Source: Bacteroidales bacterium UBA4284 (GTDB lineage: Bacteria; Bacteroidota; Bacteroidia; Bacteroidales; UBA932). Taken from it: a stretch of DNA of 9,629 nucleotides. This document shows, piece by piece, positions 1-7,026 of the stretch. A program made the translations under genes and the position numbers. The notes below the pieces were generated by a model, which had not been told where the DNA came from, did no database searches, and worked only from the letters and a program-made list of their open reading frames with translations. Within the stretch, counting starts at the first letter, position 1; the number at the start of each line of letters is the position of its first letter. The stretch covers positions 1 through 9,629 of the forward strand of contig DGVM01000103.1 in NCBI GenBank assembly GCA_002395925.1. Direction: 5' to 3'.

Positions 1-131
1 TCGCCCGCCGCAGCTGGGCCCGCAATTCCGGTTCCCTGGAGGCGATACGCAGGCAGATGGAGCGCACTCCCGGGCTCAGGGTCACGCTTCCCAATTTTGC
101 CGACGACGCCCTGATAGATAAACTGTTCTAG
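1..131 (+). CDS. C-terminal end of an unidentified protein (partial)
   Basis: An open frame with codons in phase from position 3 runs to a TAG at 129-131, giving about 42 residues that end in ADDALIDKLF. The piece is rich in Arg and Leu, has no membrane segment and shows no catalytic motif I recognise. It stops 14 nt before the hutH start, so it is probably co-transcribed with hutH. By context it could be another histidine-utilisation gene, but the residues do not let me assign it to urocanate hydratase, formimidoyltransferase or cyclodeaminase. The start lies outside the window. That it is coding is fairly safe; its identity is open. Confidence 0.6.
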   Translation, partial: ARRSWARNSGSLEAIRRQMERTPGLRVTLPNFADDALIDKLF

Positions 132-145
132 AACAAACTACAGCT

Positions 146-1651
146 ATGCATTACATTTCACATAAGGAACTTAGCTTCGATGAACTCAGACATATAGTGC
201 AAAGCGGCGAGAAGCTTGCTCTTTCTCAGGAGGCTGAGGCCTCAATCCGTAAATGCCGCGATTATCTGGACAAGAAAATGGAGGATCTGGAGCATCCTGT
301 ATATGGCATAAGCACCGGATTCGGCTCCCTTTACAATGTTACCATCCCTCCGGAGGACCTGTCGAAGCTTCAGTACAATCTGGTCGTGTCGCACGCCTGC
401 GGTACGGGAGCCACCGTGCGCCCGGAAATCGTCAAGCTGATGCTTTTCCTCAAGGCAAAATCCCTGTCTTACGGACATTCTGGGGTGCAGCTCATTACCG
501 TGCAGCGGCTTATCGACATGTACAACAACGACATACTTCCTGTCGTATATGAGCAGGGCTCGCTGGGAGCATCGGGCGACCTCGCTCCGTTGGCACATAT
601 GAGCCTGCCGCTGATAGGACTCGGCGAAGTGCTGTACAAAGGCAAGGTACGACCGTCGGCGGAAGTCTGGCAGGAATTCGGATGGGAGCCTATAAAACTC
701 CAGTCCAAAGAAGGCCTTGCGCTTCTTAACGGCACCCAGTTTATGAGCGCCCATGCCGTGTGGTGCCTCATCAGGGCCAAACGCCTTTCCGGATGGGCGG
801 ATGCGATAGGAGCCTTGTCTCTCGACGCTTACGACGGACGCATAGAGCCGTTCTACCCGCTTACCCATACCATACGCAGGCACAGCGGCCAGATCGCCAC
901 CGCCCGCCGTTTCCTCAGTCTTTTGGAAGGCAGCGAGTTAATCAAGAGAGAGAAGGAACACGTACAGGATCCCTATTCGTTCCGCTGCATACCCCAGGTG
1001 CACGGAGCCGCCAAGGACAGCCTTCAGTATGTGGCGTCGGTCATCGTCAACGAAATCAATTCGGCCACCGACAATCCTAACATTTTCCCCGACGAAGACA
1101 TGATCATCTCTGCCGGCAATTTCCATGGCGAACCTATCGCTATTCCTATGGACACCATGGCCGTAGCCCTCTCTGAGCTCGCAAGTATTTCGGAACGAAG
1201 GGTTTACCTGCTAGTCCACGGGTATCGCGGACTCCCTCGCTATCTGGTTGCAAAGCCCGGTCTGAACAGCGGATTCATGATTCCGCAGTACACAGCCGCT
1301 TCCATTGTCAGCCAGAACAAGGCTTACTGCTGGCCGGCGTCCTGCGATTCCGTGCCTTCGTCCAACGGACAGGAGGACCACGTGAGCATGGGGGCCAATT
1401 CCGCCACCAAGCTTGTCAAGGTCATCGACAATGTGGAGACCGTGCTGGCCATCGAGCTCTTCAATGCGGCACAGGCGCTTGAATTCCGCCGCCCCCTGCA
1501 TACGTCGGCGGTGCTGGAAGATGTGGTGGCCCGCTTCCGCAAGGTGGTCCCGTTCCTGGAAGAGGACACTTATATGAGCCCGCTCATTCACAGGGCCATA
1601 GAGTTCATACACGACAACGAAGCTCCCAGAAGCGATGCGCAGGCTGTTTAA
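146..1651 (+). CDS. hutH: Histidine ammonia-lyase (histidase)
   Basis: This cytoplasmic enzyme removes ammonia from L-histidine to give urocanate, the first step of histidine degradation. At 501 residues it has the usual family length. The Ala-Ser-Gly triplet that cyclises into the MIO electrophile is at 142-144 (GSLGASGDLAPL), so the serine is residue 143, the same number as in the Pseudomonas putida enzyme. Other active-site residues are visible: Tyr53 in YGISTGFG, His83 in SHACGTG, Asn195 in LLNGTQ, Tyr277 and Arg280 in QDPYSFRC, the SAGNFHGEP block near 322-330, and Glu410 in SNGQEDHVSMG. Nothing essential is missing. The start at 146 fits the N-terminus expected for the family; no clear ribosome binding site precedes it, as is common in Bacteroidetes. 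Its 3' end overlaps hutI by 17 nt, so the two are almost certainly translated from one message. MIO-dependent aminomutases and tyrosine ammonia-lyases are relatives, but His83 and the hutI neighbour favour histidase. Confidence 0.96.
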   Translation: MHYISHKELSFDELRHIVQSGEKLALSQEAEASIRKCRDYLDKKMEDLEHPVYGISTGFGSLYNVTIPPEDLSKLQYNLVVSHACGTGATVRPEIVKLMLFLKAKSLSYGHSGVQLITVQRLIDMYNNDILPVVYEQGSLGASGDLAPLAHMSLPLIGLGEVLYKGKVRPSAEVWQEFGWEPIKLQSKEGLALLNGTQFMSAHAVWCLIRAKRLSGWADAIGALSLDAYDGRIEPFYPLTHTIRRHSGQIATARRFLSLLEGSELIKREKEHVQDPYSFRCIPQVHGAAKDSLQYVASVIVNEINSATDNPNIFPDEDMIISAGNFHGEPIAIPMDTMAVALSELASISERRVYLLVHGYRGLPRYLVAKPGLNSGFMIPQYTAASIVSQNKAYCWPASCDSVPSSNGQEDHVSMGANSATKLVKVIDNVETVLAIELFNAAQALEFRRPLHTSAVLEDVVARFRKVVPFLEEDTYMSPLIHRAIEFIHDNEAPRSDAQAV

Positions 1652-2852
1652 GAATATCGGTGCGCTTGCCGGAGTCGTTCTAGAAGGGGTCTTGCGCAAG
1701 CAGGGGCCGCAGATGGACGATGCCGGCTTGCTCAAAGGCGCCTGGCTGCTTGCCGAAGATGGGCTGACAAGCGACTTCGGAACTTCCGGCACACCTTTAC
1801 CTGAGGCCGACGAAGTCGTTGACTGCGAGGGAGGTATGCTGATGCCTGCCTATTGCGACAGCCACACCCATATCGTTTATGCCGGCAGCCGCGAATCCGA
1901 ATTCATCGATAAAATCAACGGGCTGTCTTACGAAGAGATCGCAGCCCGTGGCGGAGGCATCCTCAATTCGGCGGACAGGCTGCATGGTACGTCCGAAGAC
2001 GAACTCCTGCGTCAGGCGATGGAACGGGTCCGCGAAATGAACGCCGCCGGCACTGGTGCCATGGAAATCAAGTCAGGTTATGGCCTCAACCCCGAAGATG
2101 AGCTGAAGATGCTGCGGGTCATAGGCCGTATCGCCGAGACTGCACTGTCGCCTGTCCGCTCGACTTTCCTTGGCGCGCATGCGGTGGGACGGGGATACAC
2201 TCACGAGGCCTATGTAGAAGAAGTATGCCGTATGATGCCCCGGGCCGCTGCCCTGTGCGATTTTGTGGACGTTTTCTGCGAACAAGGTTTCTTCAGCCCC
2301 CAGGACGCCGGCCGTATCATGCAGGCAGGCATCGACTGCGGGCTCCGTCCCAAGATTCACGCCAACCAGCTGCACGAGAGCGGTGGAGTCCAGGCGGGAG
2401 TCAGATATGGAGCCCTTTCCGTAGATCATCTGGAACATGCCGGTGACGCGGAGATAGAGTGCCTGCGCGGTACCGGCACCATGCCTGTCATGCTGCCCGG
2501 CTCGTCGTTCTTCCTTCGCATGCCGTATGGGAAGGCCCGCGAGTTCATCGATGCAGGACTGGGATTGGCGCTGGCTTCCGATTACAATCCCGGGTCTTCT
2601 CCGCTCGGCGACATGCGTTTTATAATGGCGCTTGGCTGCATTCAGATGCGGCTTACTCCCGAAAGGGCGTTCAACGCCGTGACGCTCAACGGGGCTTATG
2701 CCATGGGCGTCAGCGATATTACGGGGTCCGTGACCAAAGGCAAACGTGCCGACCTTATTCTCACCCGTCCTGGCTGGACGCTGCCGGGACTGGCATATTA
2801 TTTCCGTACTCCGTACATACGCCGGGTTTATCTTGGCGGCGAGGCCGTTTAG
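1635..2852 (+). CDS. hutI: Imidazolonepropionase
   Basis: HutI hydrolyses 4-imidazolone-5-propionate to N-formimino-L-glutamate, the third step of histidine degradation. It is a cytoplasmic metal enzyme of the amidohydrolase superfamily. The 405-residue length is normal. The metal-binding HxH is His77/His79 in CDSHTHIVYAGSRESEF, a third ligand His242 is in KIHANQLHESGG, and the catalytic Asp316 is in LALASDYNPGSSP; all four align with the Bacillus subtilis ligands. Arg86, in the same block as the HxH, matches a substrate-contacting arginine. His265 (SVDHLEHAG) and the C-terminal ADLILTRP strand are also typical. The start codon lies 17 nt inside the end of hutH, which points to translational coupling. 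The second enzyme of the pathway, urocanate hydratase, is not in this window and is presumably upstream or elsewhere. Confidence 0.95.
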   Translation: MRRLFKNIGALAGVVLEGVLRKQGPQMDDAGLLKGAWLLAEDGLTSDFGTSGTPLPEADEVVDCEGGMLMPAYCDSHTHIVYAGSRESEFIDKINGLSYEEIAARGGGILNSADRLHGTSEDELLRQAMERVREMNAAGTGAMEIKSGYGLNPEDELKMLRVIGRIAETALSPVRSTFLGAHAVGRGYTHEAYVEEVCRMMPRAAALCDFVDVFCEQGFFSPQDAGRIMQAGIDCGLRPKIHANQLHESGGVQAGVRYGALSVDHLEHAGDAEIECLRGTGTMPVMLPGSSFFLRMPYGKAREFIDAGLGLALASDYNPGSSPLGDMRFIMALGCIQMRLTPERAFNAVTLNGAYAMGVSDITGSVTKGKRADLILTRPGWTLPGLAYYFRTPYIRRVYLGGEAV

Positions 2853-2888
2853 AGGCCCCCCTTTGAATTTTCAATCCCACTCCGGTAT

Positions 2889-3356
2889 ATGAAACGTATC
2901 CTCTTTGTCTGCCACGGCAATATATGCCGAAGTCCCATGGCGGAATTCATTCTCAAGGCCATGGTGAAAGCCGCTGGTATGGAAGACGCATTCCATATAG
3001 AATCTGCAGCTGTTTCCGACGAAGAAACGGGCAATCCGATATATCCTCCGGCAAAGCGCTGCCTGAGCCAGCATGGAGTCTGGTTCGATCCCTCAAAGAG
3101 GGCGAGGAAAGTCACCCCGGACGACTACGAGCGTTTTGACCGTATCGTCTGCATGGATGCCTCCAATCTTCGTCTCATCCGGAGAATCATTCCTTCCGAT
3201 CCAAAGGGAAAAATACACTTGCTGATGTCTTATGCCGGAGCCGGCCGCGATGTTGCGGACCCGTGGTACACCGGTGATTTCGAAACCACTTTCCAGGACA
3301 TCCTGGAGGGGTGCGAGGCTATGCTTTCCGCAAGTAATCAGGGACATAAGTTATGA
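2889..3356 (+). CDS. Low-molecular-weight protein tyrosine phosphatase
   Basis: This is a 155-residue cytoplasmic cysteine phosphatase of the LMW-PTP/arsenate reductase fold. The signature P-loop CX5R-S is at the N-terminus (FVCHGNICRSPMAE): nucleophile Cys8, phosphate-binding Arg14, then Ser15. The general acid is Asp124 in VADPWYTGDF, the usual DP[WY] loop. All catalytic parts are present and the length is standard. In bacteria such enzymes dephosphorylate BY-kinases of capsule systems, arginine-phosphorylated proteins or small phosphorylated metabolites. No BY-kinase or polysaccharide gene is next door, so the substrate is unknown. It starts 36 nt after hutI and its TGA overlaps the next gene's ATG (ATGA), linking it to the Nudix-HD protein rather than to a capsule cluster. 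An arsenate reductase role is less likely because the extra redox cysteines of ArsC are not in their usual C-terminal place. Confidence 0.92.
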   Translation: MKRILFVCHGNICRSPMAEFILKAMVKAAGMEDAFHIESAAVSDEETGNPIYPPAKRCLSQHGVWFDPSKRARKVTPDDYERFDRIVCMDASNLRLIRRIIPSDPKGKIHLLMSYAGAGRDVADPWYTGDFETTFQDILEGCEAMLSASNQGHKL

Positions 3357-4366
3357 AAACCGTCGAAGTTGTTGCGGCCATCATCCGCCGCGAGGACAGG
3401 ATTTTCGCCACCCAGCGCGGATACGGCGACTGGAAGGATTACTGGGAATATCCGGGCGGGAAAGTCGAACCGGGGGAGACCCCTGAACAGGCACTCCGGC
3501 GCGAGATACGAGAAGAGCTGGATGCCGAAATCAGCGTGGACAAAGACCTCGTCACCATCGACTGGGATTATCCTGACTTCCACCTCACGATGCACTGCTA
3601 CATCTGCTCACTGCTTGCGGATTCGTTGCATCTCAACGAACACGAAGCCGCCCGCTGGCTCGATTACACGCAGCTTCACGAACCCTGCTGGCTGCCTGCC
3701 GACGAGCAGATCCTGCCGCTGCTGGCGGCGGAGCTGCTTGGCGTTGACGCTTCTCTGGCGGAATTCGTCGAAACGGAAATCATCCCGCAGTACGCCTCAT
3801 TCGACAAGGCGCACAGGCAGGACCATGCACGGAGCGTTGTGCATCGTGCACTTCAGATGGCACAGTTCTATCCGGTTGACCGCAACATGCTTTACACCGC
3901 CGCGGCATGTCACGACCTCGGTCTGTCGGTGGACCGGGCAACCCACCATCTCGAGAGCGGACGTATAATACGCGGGATGTCGAGACTGTCGGAGTGGTTC
4001 CGGCCCGATCAGATCGAAACCATCGCCCAGGCAGCAGAAGACCACAGGGCGTCGTCGGAACGCGAGCCGCGCAGCATTTATGGCCGTCTGGTGGCAGAGG
4101 CCGACCGCCTCATCGAGCCGCAGCAGATTATCCGGCGTACCGTTCAGTTCGGACTTTCTCATTATCCGGACCTTCCGAAGGAGGGCCACTGGCAGCGCAC
4201 CCTGGAGCATCTTCACGAAAAATATCATTACGGCGGATACCTCAAACTCTGGATACCGGAGTCTCCCAATGCTGCAAAACTGGAGGCTCTGCGGCAGATT
4301 ATCGCCGACGAGCAGCAGCTGCGCCAGCTCTTTGAACGTATCTGGGCAGAAGAATCTGCCATATAA
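3353..4366 (+). CDS. Nudix hydrolase-HD phosphohydrolase fusion protein
   Basis: This 337-residue protein has two hydrolase domains. Residues 1 to about 130 are a MutT/8-oxo-dGTPase-like Nudix domain. Its box runs from Gly36 to about Ala58: Gly36, Glu42, then Arg50-Glu51-Ile52-x-Glu54-Glu55, with the metal-binding glutamates intact. The glycine normally near the end of the box is Asp57. Residues about 148 to 300 are an HD domain of the YedJ type: His158 in HRQDHARS, His187-Asp188 in AACHDLGLS, a DHRAS segment at 230-234, and Asp251 in EADRL as the fourth metal ligand. A helical tail of about 35 residues follows. The Nudix part is expected to cleave a nucleoside diphosphate linked to another group, perhaps an oxidised dNTP; the HD part a phosphomonoester or phosphodiester. 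The start is fixed by the ATGA overlap with the phosphatase gene, so expression is coupled. Domain calls are strong; the substrates are unknown. Confidence 0.88.
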   Translation: MKTVEVVAAIIRREDRIFATQRGYGDWKDYWEYPGGKVEPGETPEQALRREIREELDAEISVDKDLVTIDWDYPDFHLTMHCYICSLLADSLHLNEHEAARWLDYTQLHEPCWLPADEQILPLLAAELLGVDASLAEFVETEIIPQYASFDKAHRQDHARSVVHRALQMAQFYPVDRNMLYTAAACHDLGLSVDRATHHLESGRIIRGMSRLSEWFRPDQIETIAQAAEDHRASSEREPRSIYGRLVAEADRLIEPQQIIRRTVQFGLSHYPDLPKEGHWQRTLEHLHEKYHYGGYLKLWIPESPNAAKLEALRQIIADEQQLRQLFERIWAEESAI

Positions 4367-4378
4367 CAGTGTAGGGGC

Positions 4379-5068
4379 ATGGATATCAGGCATCATTGGA
4401 TAGAACAAGGCAGCGGGCATCCGCTTATCCTGCTGCACGGGAACGGTGAGGACAGTACTTACTTCGTGCACCAGATGGAGCCGTTTGCCAGGCACTTCCG
4501 GGTGATTGCCGTCGATACCCGCGGACACGGACGCACGCCACGTGGCGAAATGCCTTTCACCATCAGGCAGTTCGCCGAAGATTTGCTCGGATTCATGGAT
4601 GAGCACGGCATAGGGAAGGCGCACCTGCTGGGCTTTTCTGACGGCGGCAATATTGCGATGGTGTTTGCGCTGGCGCATCCCGACAGGGTGTCTAGGCTCA
4701 TTCTTGACGGAGCCAATCTCGATGCTTCGGGCGTAAAGCGCAGCGTTCAGATTCCTATCGAAATCGGCTACCGTTTTGCCCGCTTGTTCGCTTCGGTGAG
4801 CGAGGGCGCGCGCAGGAAGGCCGAATTGCTCGGTCTGATGGTGAACGACCCCAATGTGCGGGCGGAAGAATTGAGCCGGATACAATGCCCCACGTTGGTA
4901 GTCGCAGGCGACAATGACATGATAAAGGATGAACATACCAGGCTTATCGCCGCTTCCATACCCGGAGCCCGCCTTGCCGTTATCCCGGGCGATCATTTTG
5001 TGGCAAACAAAAATCCTGAGGCTTTCAATGATGTGGTGCTGCGCTTCCTGTCTCCGGGCCTCGTTTAG
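4379..5068 (+). CDS. Small alpha/beta-fold hydrolase
   Basis: This 229-residue protein is a cytoplasmic alpha/beta hydrolase (no signal peptide). The oxyanion-hole motif is His20-Gly21 in LLHGNGED, and VDTRGHGRT at 46-54 is the typical loop after strand 4. The nucleophile elbow GFSDGG places the serine at residue 87. The acid is probably Asp180 in AGDNDMI (Asp178 is possible), and the base is His206 in IPGDHF, so the triad is complete. The cap between residues about 115 and 165 is short, which makes the protein smaller than the usual 260-280 residues. It begins 12 nt after the Nudix-HD gene with a purine-rich GTAGGGGC just before the ATG, and likely belongs to the same transcript. Esterase, lactonase or peptidase activity are all possible; the sequence does not choose. 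Confidence 0.88.
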   Translation: MDIRHHWIEQGSGHPLILLHGNGEDSTYFVHQMEPFARHFRVIAVDTRGHGRTPRGEMPFTIRQFAEDLLGFMDEHGIGKAHLLGFSDGGNIAMVFALAHPDRVSRLILDGANLDASGVKRSVQIPIEIGYRFARLFASVSEGARRKAELLGLMVNDPNVRAEELSRIQCPTLVVAGDNDMIKDEHTRLIAASIPGARLAVIPGDHFVANKNPEAFNDVVLRFLSPGLV

Positions 5069-5083
5069 ACTATCGCTCAGAAC

Positions 5084-5115
5084 TTTGGGTTTATCGTCGG
5101 ATTTGATTACCTTTA
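5084..5115 (+). promoter_or_regulatory. Candidate Bacteroidetes promoter for the YhfC-type gene
   Basis: TTTG at 5084-5087 is followed after exactly 20 nt by TACCTTTA at 5108-5115. The Bacteroides consensus is TTTG, 19-21 nt, TAnnTTTG, so only the last base of the -7 box differs. Transcription would begin near 5121, giving a leader of about 25 nt before the ATG at 5147. This suggests that the downstream gene is not just the tail of the preceding cluster. Confidence 0.5.
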
Positions 5116-5146
5116 TGCCGCACATATAAAATAAACAAGTCTCTCT

Positions 5147-5929
5147 ATGGTTCCTACAGGTTCAATAGTGCTGATGTCGGTCAATGCCCTGCTCAGCATC
5201 GCAGTCCCGGTCTGTCTGTCGCTGTATCTTATCCGTAAGTATCAAGCCAAGCTTTCCACGATTCTTGTCGGCGCAGGTACGTTCATCGTCTTTGCCCTGG
5301 TGCTGGAGAGCCTCGTACATCAGCTTGTCTTGAAGGGGCCTCATGGTCCGGCTATTTTGGGGAATACGCTCTATTATGCTCTGTACGGCGGACTTGCTGC
5401 CGGCGTCTTCGAGGAGAGCGGACGTTTCCTCTCCATGAAGTTCCTTATGAAAAAGGAGCCGTCAAAAGCGCTCCCCGGCATAGCTTACGGCGTCGGGCAT
5501 GGCGGCGCGGAGATGATTGTCATCTTCGGGATTACCATGATAGGCAACCTCGTGCTTTCGGTCCTTATCAATTCCGGTCAGACCGAGATGCTTCTCTCCA
5601 AGGTTCCGGCCGAAGCTACGGCGCAGGTGCAGGCCCAACTTAATCAGTTGCAGTCGCTTGGCACCGGAACCTGGCTCATAGGGCTTTGGGAGCGTTTTTC
5701 AGCACTTGTGCTTCACCTGGGCCTGTCCGTGATGGTATGGACTGCTGTGAGCAAAGGAGGCAGATGGCTGTGGCTTTATCCTGCCGCAATCGCCTTGCAC
5801 GCTTTGGTCGATGCAGGAGTCGTCATGCTGCAGAAATCTGTCGGCATGGTACCGCTTGAGTTGATTCTTACGGCCGAATCCGTCGCCGTCGCGGTCATCG
5901 GATATATGCTTGCGAAGAAATATCTATGA
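5147..5929 (+). CDS. YhfC-family intramembrane metalloprotease homologue
   Basis: A very hydrophobic 260-residue inner-membrane protein with about seven predicted membrane segments (roughly 5-28, 36-60, 70-90, 110-140, 175-200, 207-228, 235-258). The family's polar motifs lie inside the membrane segments: Glu89-Glu90-x-x-Arg93 (FEESGRF), His118-Gly-Gly-Ala-Glu122 (GHGGAE), His190, and His218-x-x-x-Asp222 (LHALVDAG). These resemble the EExxR...H...HxxxD pattern of the CPBP/PrsW/YhfC group of putative intramembrane proteases, and all are kept. The hydrophilic stretch at 145-170, rich in Gln and Ala, is probably a loop. No substrate is known for this family as far as I can tell. A candidate promoter lies 25-60 nt upstream. 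The stop codon TGA (5927-5929) directly abuts the stop of the convergent broken gene on the other strand. Confidence 0.82.
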   Translation: MVPTGSIVLMSVNALLSIAVPVCLSLYLIRKYQAKLSTILVGAGTFIVFALVLESLVHQLVLKGPHGPAILGNTLYYALYGGLAAGVFEESGRFLSMKFLMKKEPSKALPGIAYGVGHGGAEMIVIFGITMIGNLVLSVLINSGQTEMLLSKVPAEATAQVQAQLNQLQSLGTGTWLIGLWERFSALVLHLGLSVMVWTAVSKGGRWLWLYPAAIALHALVDAGVVMLQKSVGMVPLELILTAESVAVAVIGYMLAKKYL

Positions 5930-7014
5930 ATGGGCTTTCCCGTATTGCTCGTCGCTTACCGGCTCCAGCCATTCGTTTGAGGCTCCCTCCCGGACATCTT
6001 TGTGGATGGTCAGGTGCTGCATCCAGCTGTCGGCGGCAGCTCCGTGCCAGTGTTTGACCCCTTCGGGAATCTCGATGATCGTCCCCGGAACGAGTTGTAC
6101 GGCAGCTTTGCCCCATTCCTGATACCAGCCGCGACCGGCTACGCAGATAAGCACTTGCACCTGTTTGTGGTGTATGTGCCAGTTGTTGCGGCATCCCGGC
6201 TCGAAGCTCACGTTTGCGATCCCGCCGTCCATCTGGGCCAGATAACTGTTGCCCGTGAAGTATTGGGCATAAGCGGTATTGGGCTGTCCTTTGGGCCACA
6301 CGGAGAAATCTACGGTCTGGACAGGGGTATGGGCATCGCCAAGAACCGTTTTAAGCGCAGCGCGCAGCCTTTCGGCCTCCGCCAATCCGACTTTCTCTTC
6401 CAGTAGCGCAGGCAGGGCACGCAGCTGCCCGTCGGTAACACCCATGTTCCGGGCTCCTGATACGTGGCCGCCAACTGGGGTTCGCATCCGGGCAGGGCGG
6501 AAATGGCGCTCACCGTAACGATCTCGCGGTCGGCGTAACTGAGGTTGTTGCGGGCGAAAATGTCTCCGAACAGATGGGCCTTGAGGTAATAGTCGGTAGC
6601 AGGGACAAAGTCATAATTGAATGGCCGTCCCGACAGCTTTGTCTGTACGGCTGTTCCCTGTTTTAGTGCATCATAACCGGCGGGAAGAGGATCGGCGTCT
6701 TTTCCGGGGGCGTCCTTGATTCCTGCGGCAGCACGCCTGTCCAGTACGCGCTGAAGCGTCCCCAGAGCATTCAGCGAACGCGGGAAGCCGGTGTAGGCAT
6801 AAAGCTGCGAAAGCGCTTCCTTGGCTTCGCTGATGGTCAAACCGTTGTCCAGAGCTTCGGCGACTGCCTTTTCAAGAGAACTCTGGTCTCCTTTGGCTTC
6901 GAGAGCCGCGATGACGGCAAGTCCCTGCCGGCGGGGGGTAAGTATATTATCCATATTCTTTGCGTTCATTGTGATACAAGTCAACAAAAATGATGCTATG
7001 AGAAATCGTTTCAT
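5924..7014 (-). pseudogene. Double carboxymuconolactone decarboxylase-cupin protein, split by a frameshift
   Basis: Two overlapping minus-strand frames are parts of one protein. Frame one (7014 down to 6466, 183 residues) has an N-terminal hydrophobic stretch like a Sec signal peptide (MKRFLIASFLLTC), a first CMD domain (about 21-92) and most of a second (about 140-183), ending in PGCEPQLAA. Frame two continues from the codon at 6466 with HVSGARNMGVTDG and completes the domain, then a cupin (about residues 245-345 when joined). The cupin metal site is NWHIHHKQVQ plus HWH. The joined product is 363 residues, as in other Bacteroidales CMD-cupin proteins. One missing base in the GTGGCCG at 6464-6470 explains the break, which falls right at the conserved His of CMD domain two. 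Without correction, frame one runs on to 6310 with unrelated residues. No slippery heptamer is seen, so recoding is unlikely; real mutation or sequencing error remain. The family includes exported oxidoreductase-like proteins of unknown substrate. Confidence 0.82.
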
Positions 7015-7026
7015 CGTATGGCGGAT

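Noticed and set aside
242..883. A 213-codon minus-strand frame opposite hutH
   Set aside because: It is fully inside hutH, shows no motifs, and disappears once hutH is accepted.
1211..1792. A 193-codon minus-strand frame across the hutH/hutI junction
   Set aside because: It is antisense to two well-supported genes, with composition unlike a folded protein and no recognisable domain.
2841..2866. Possible terminator after hutI (GGCC repeats followed by CCCCCCTTT)
   Set aside because: The stem would be only 4 bp and there is no proper T-run; the next gene starts 36 nt from the hutI stop.
3797..5125. A 442-codon open frame on the minus strand opposite the Nudix-HD and hydrolase genes
   Set aside because: The plus-strand genes here have complete catalytic motifs and correct lengths; the antisense translation shows no domain and is rich in His, Arg and Pro, typical of a shadow frame in GC-rich DNA.
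6466..6487. Programmed -1 ribosomal frameshifting in the CMD-cupin gene
   Set aside because: No X-XXY-YYZ slippery heptamer is present at the junction (codons GCG GCC ACG) and no obvious stimulatory hairpin follows; a one-base deletion explains it more simply.
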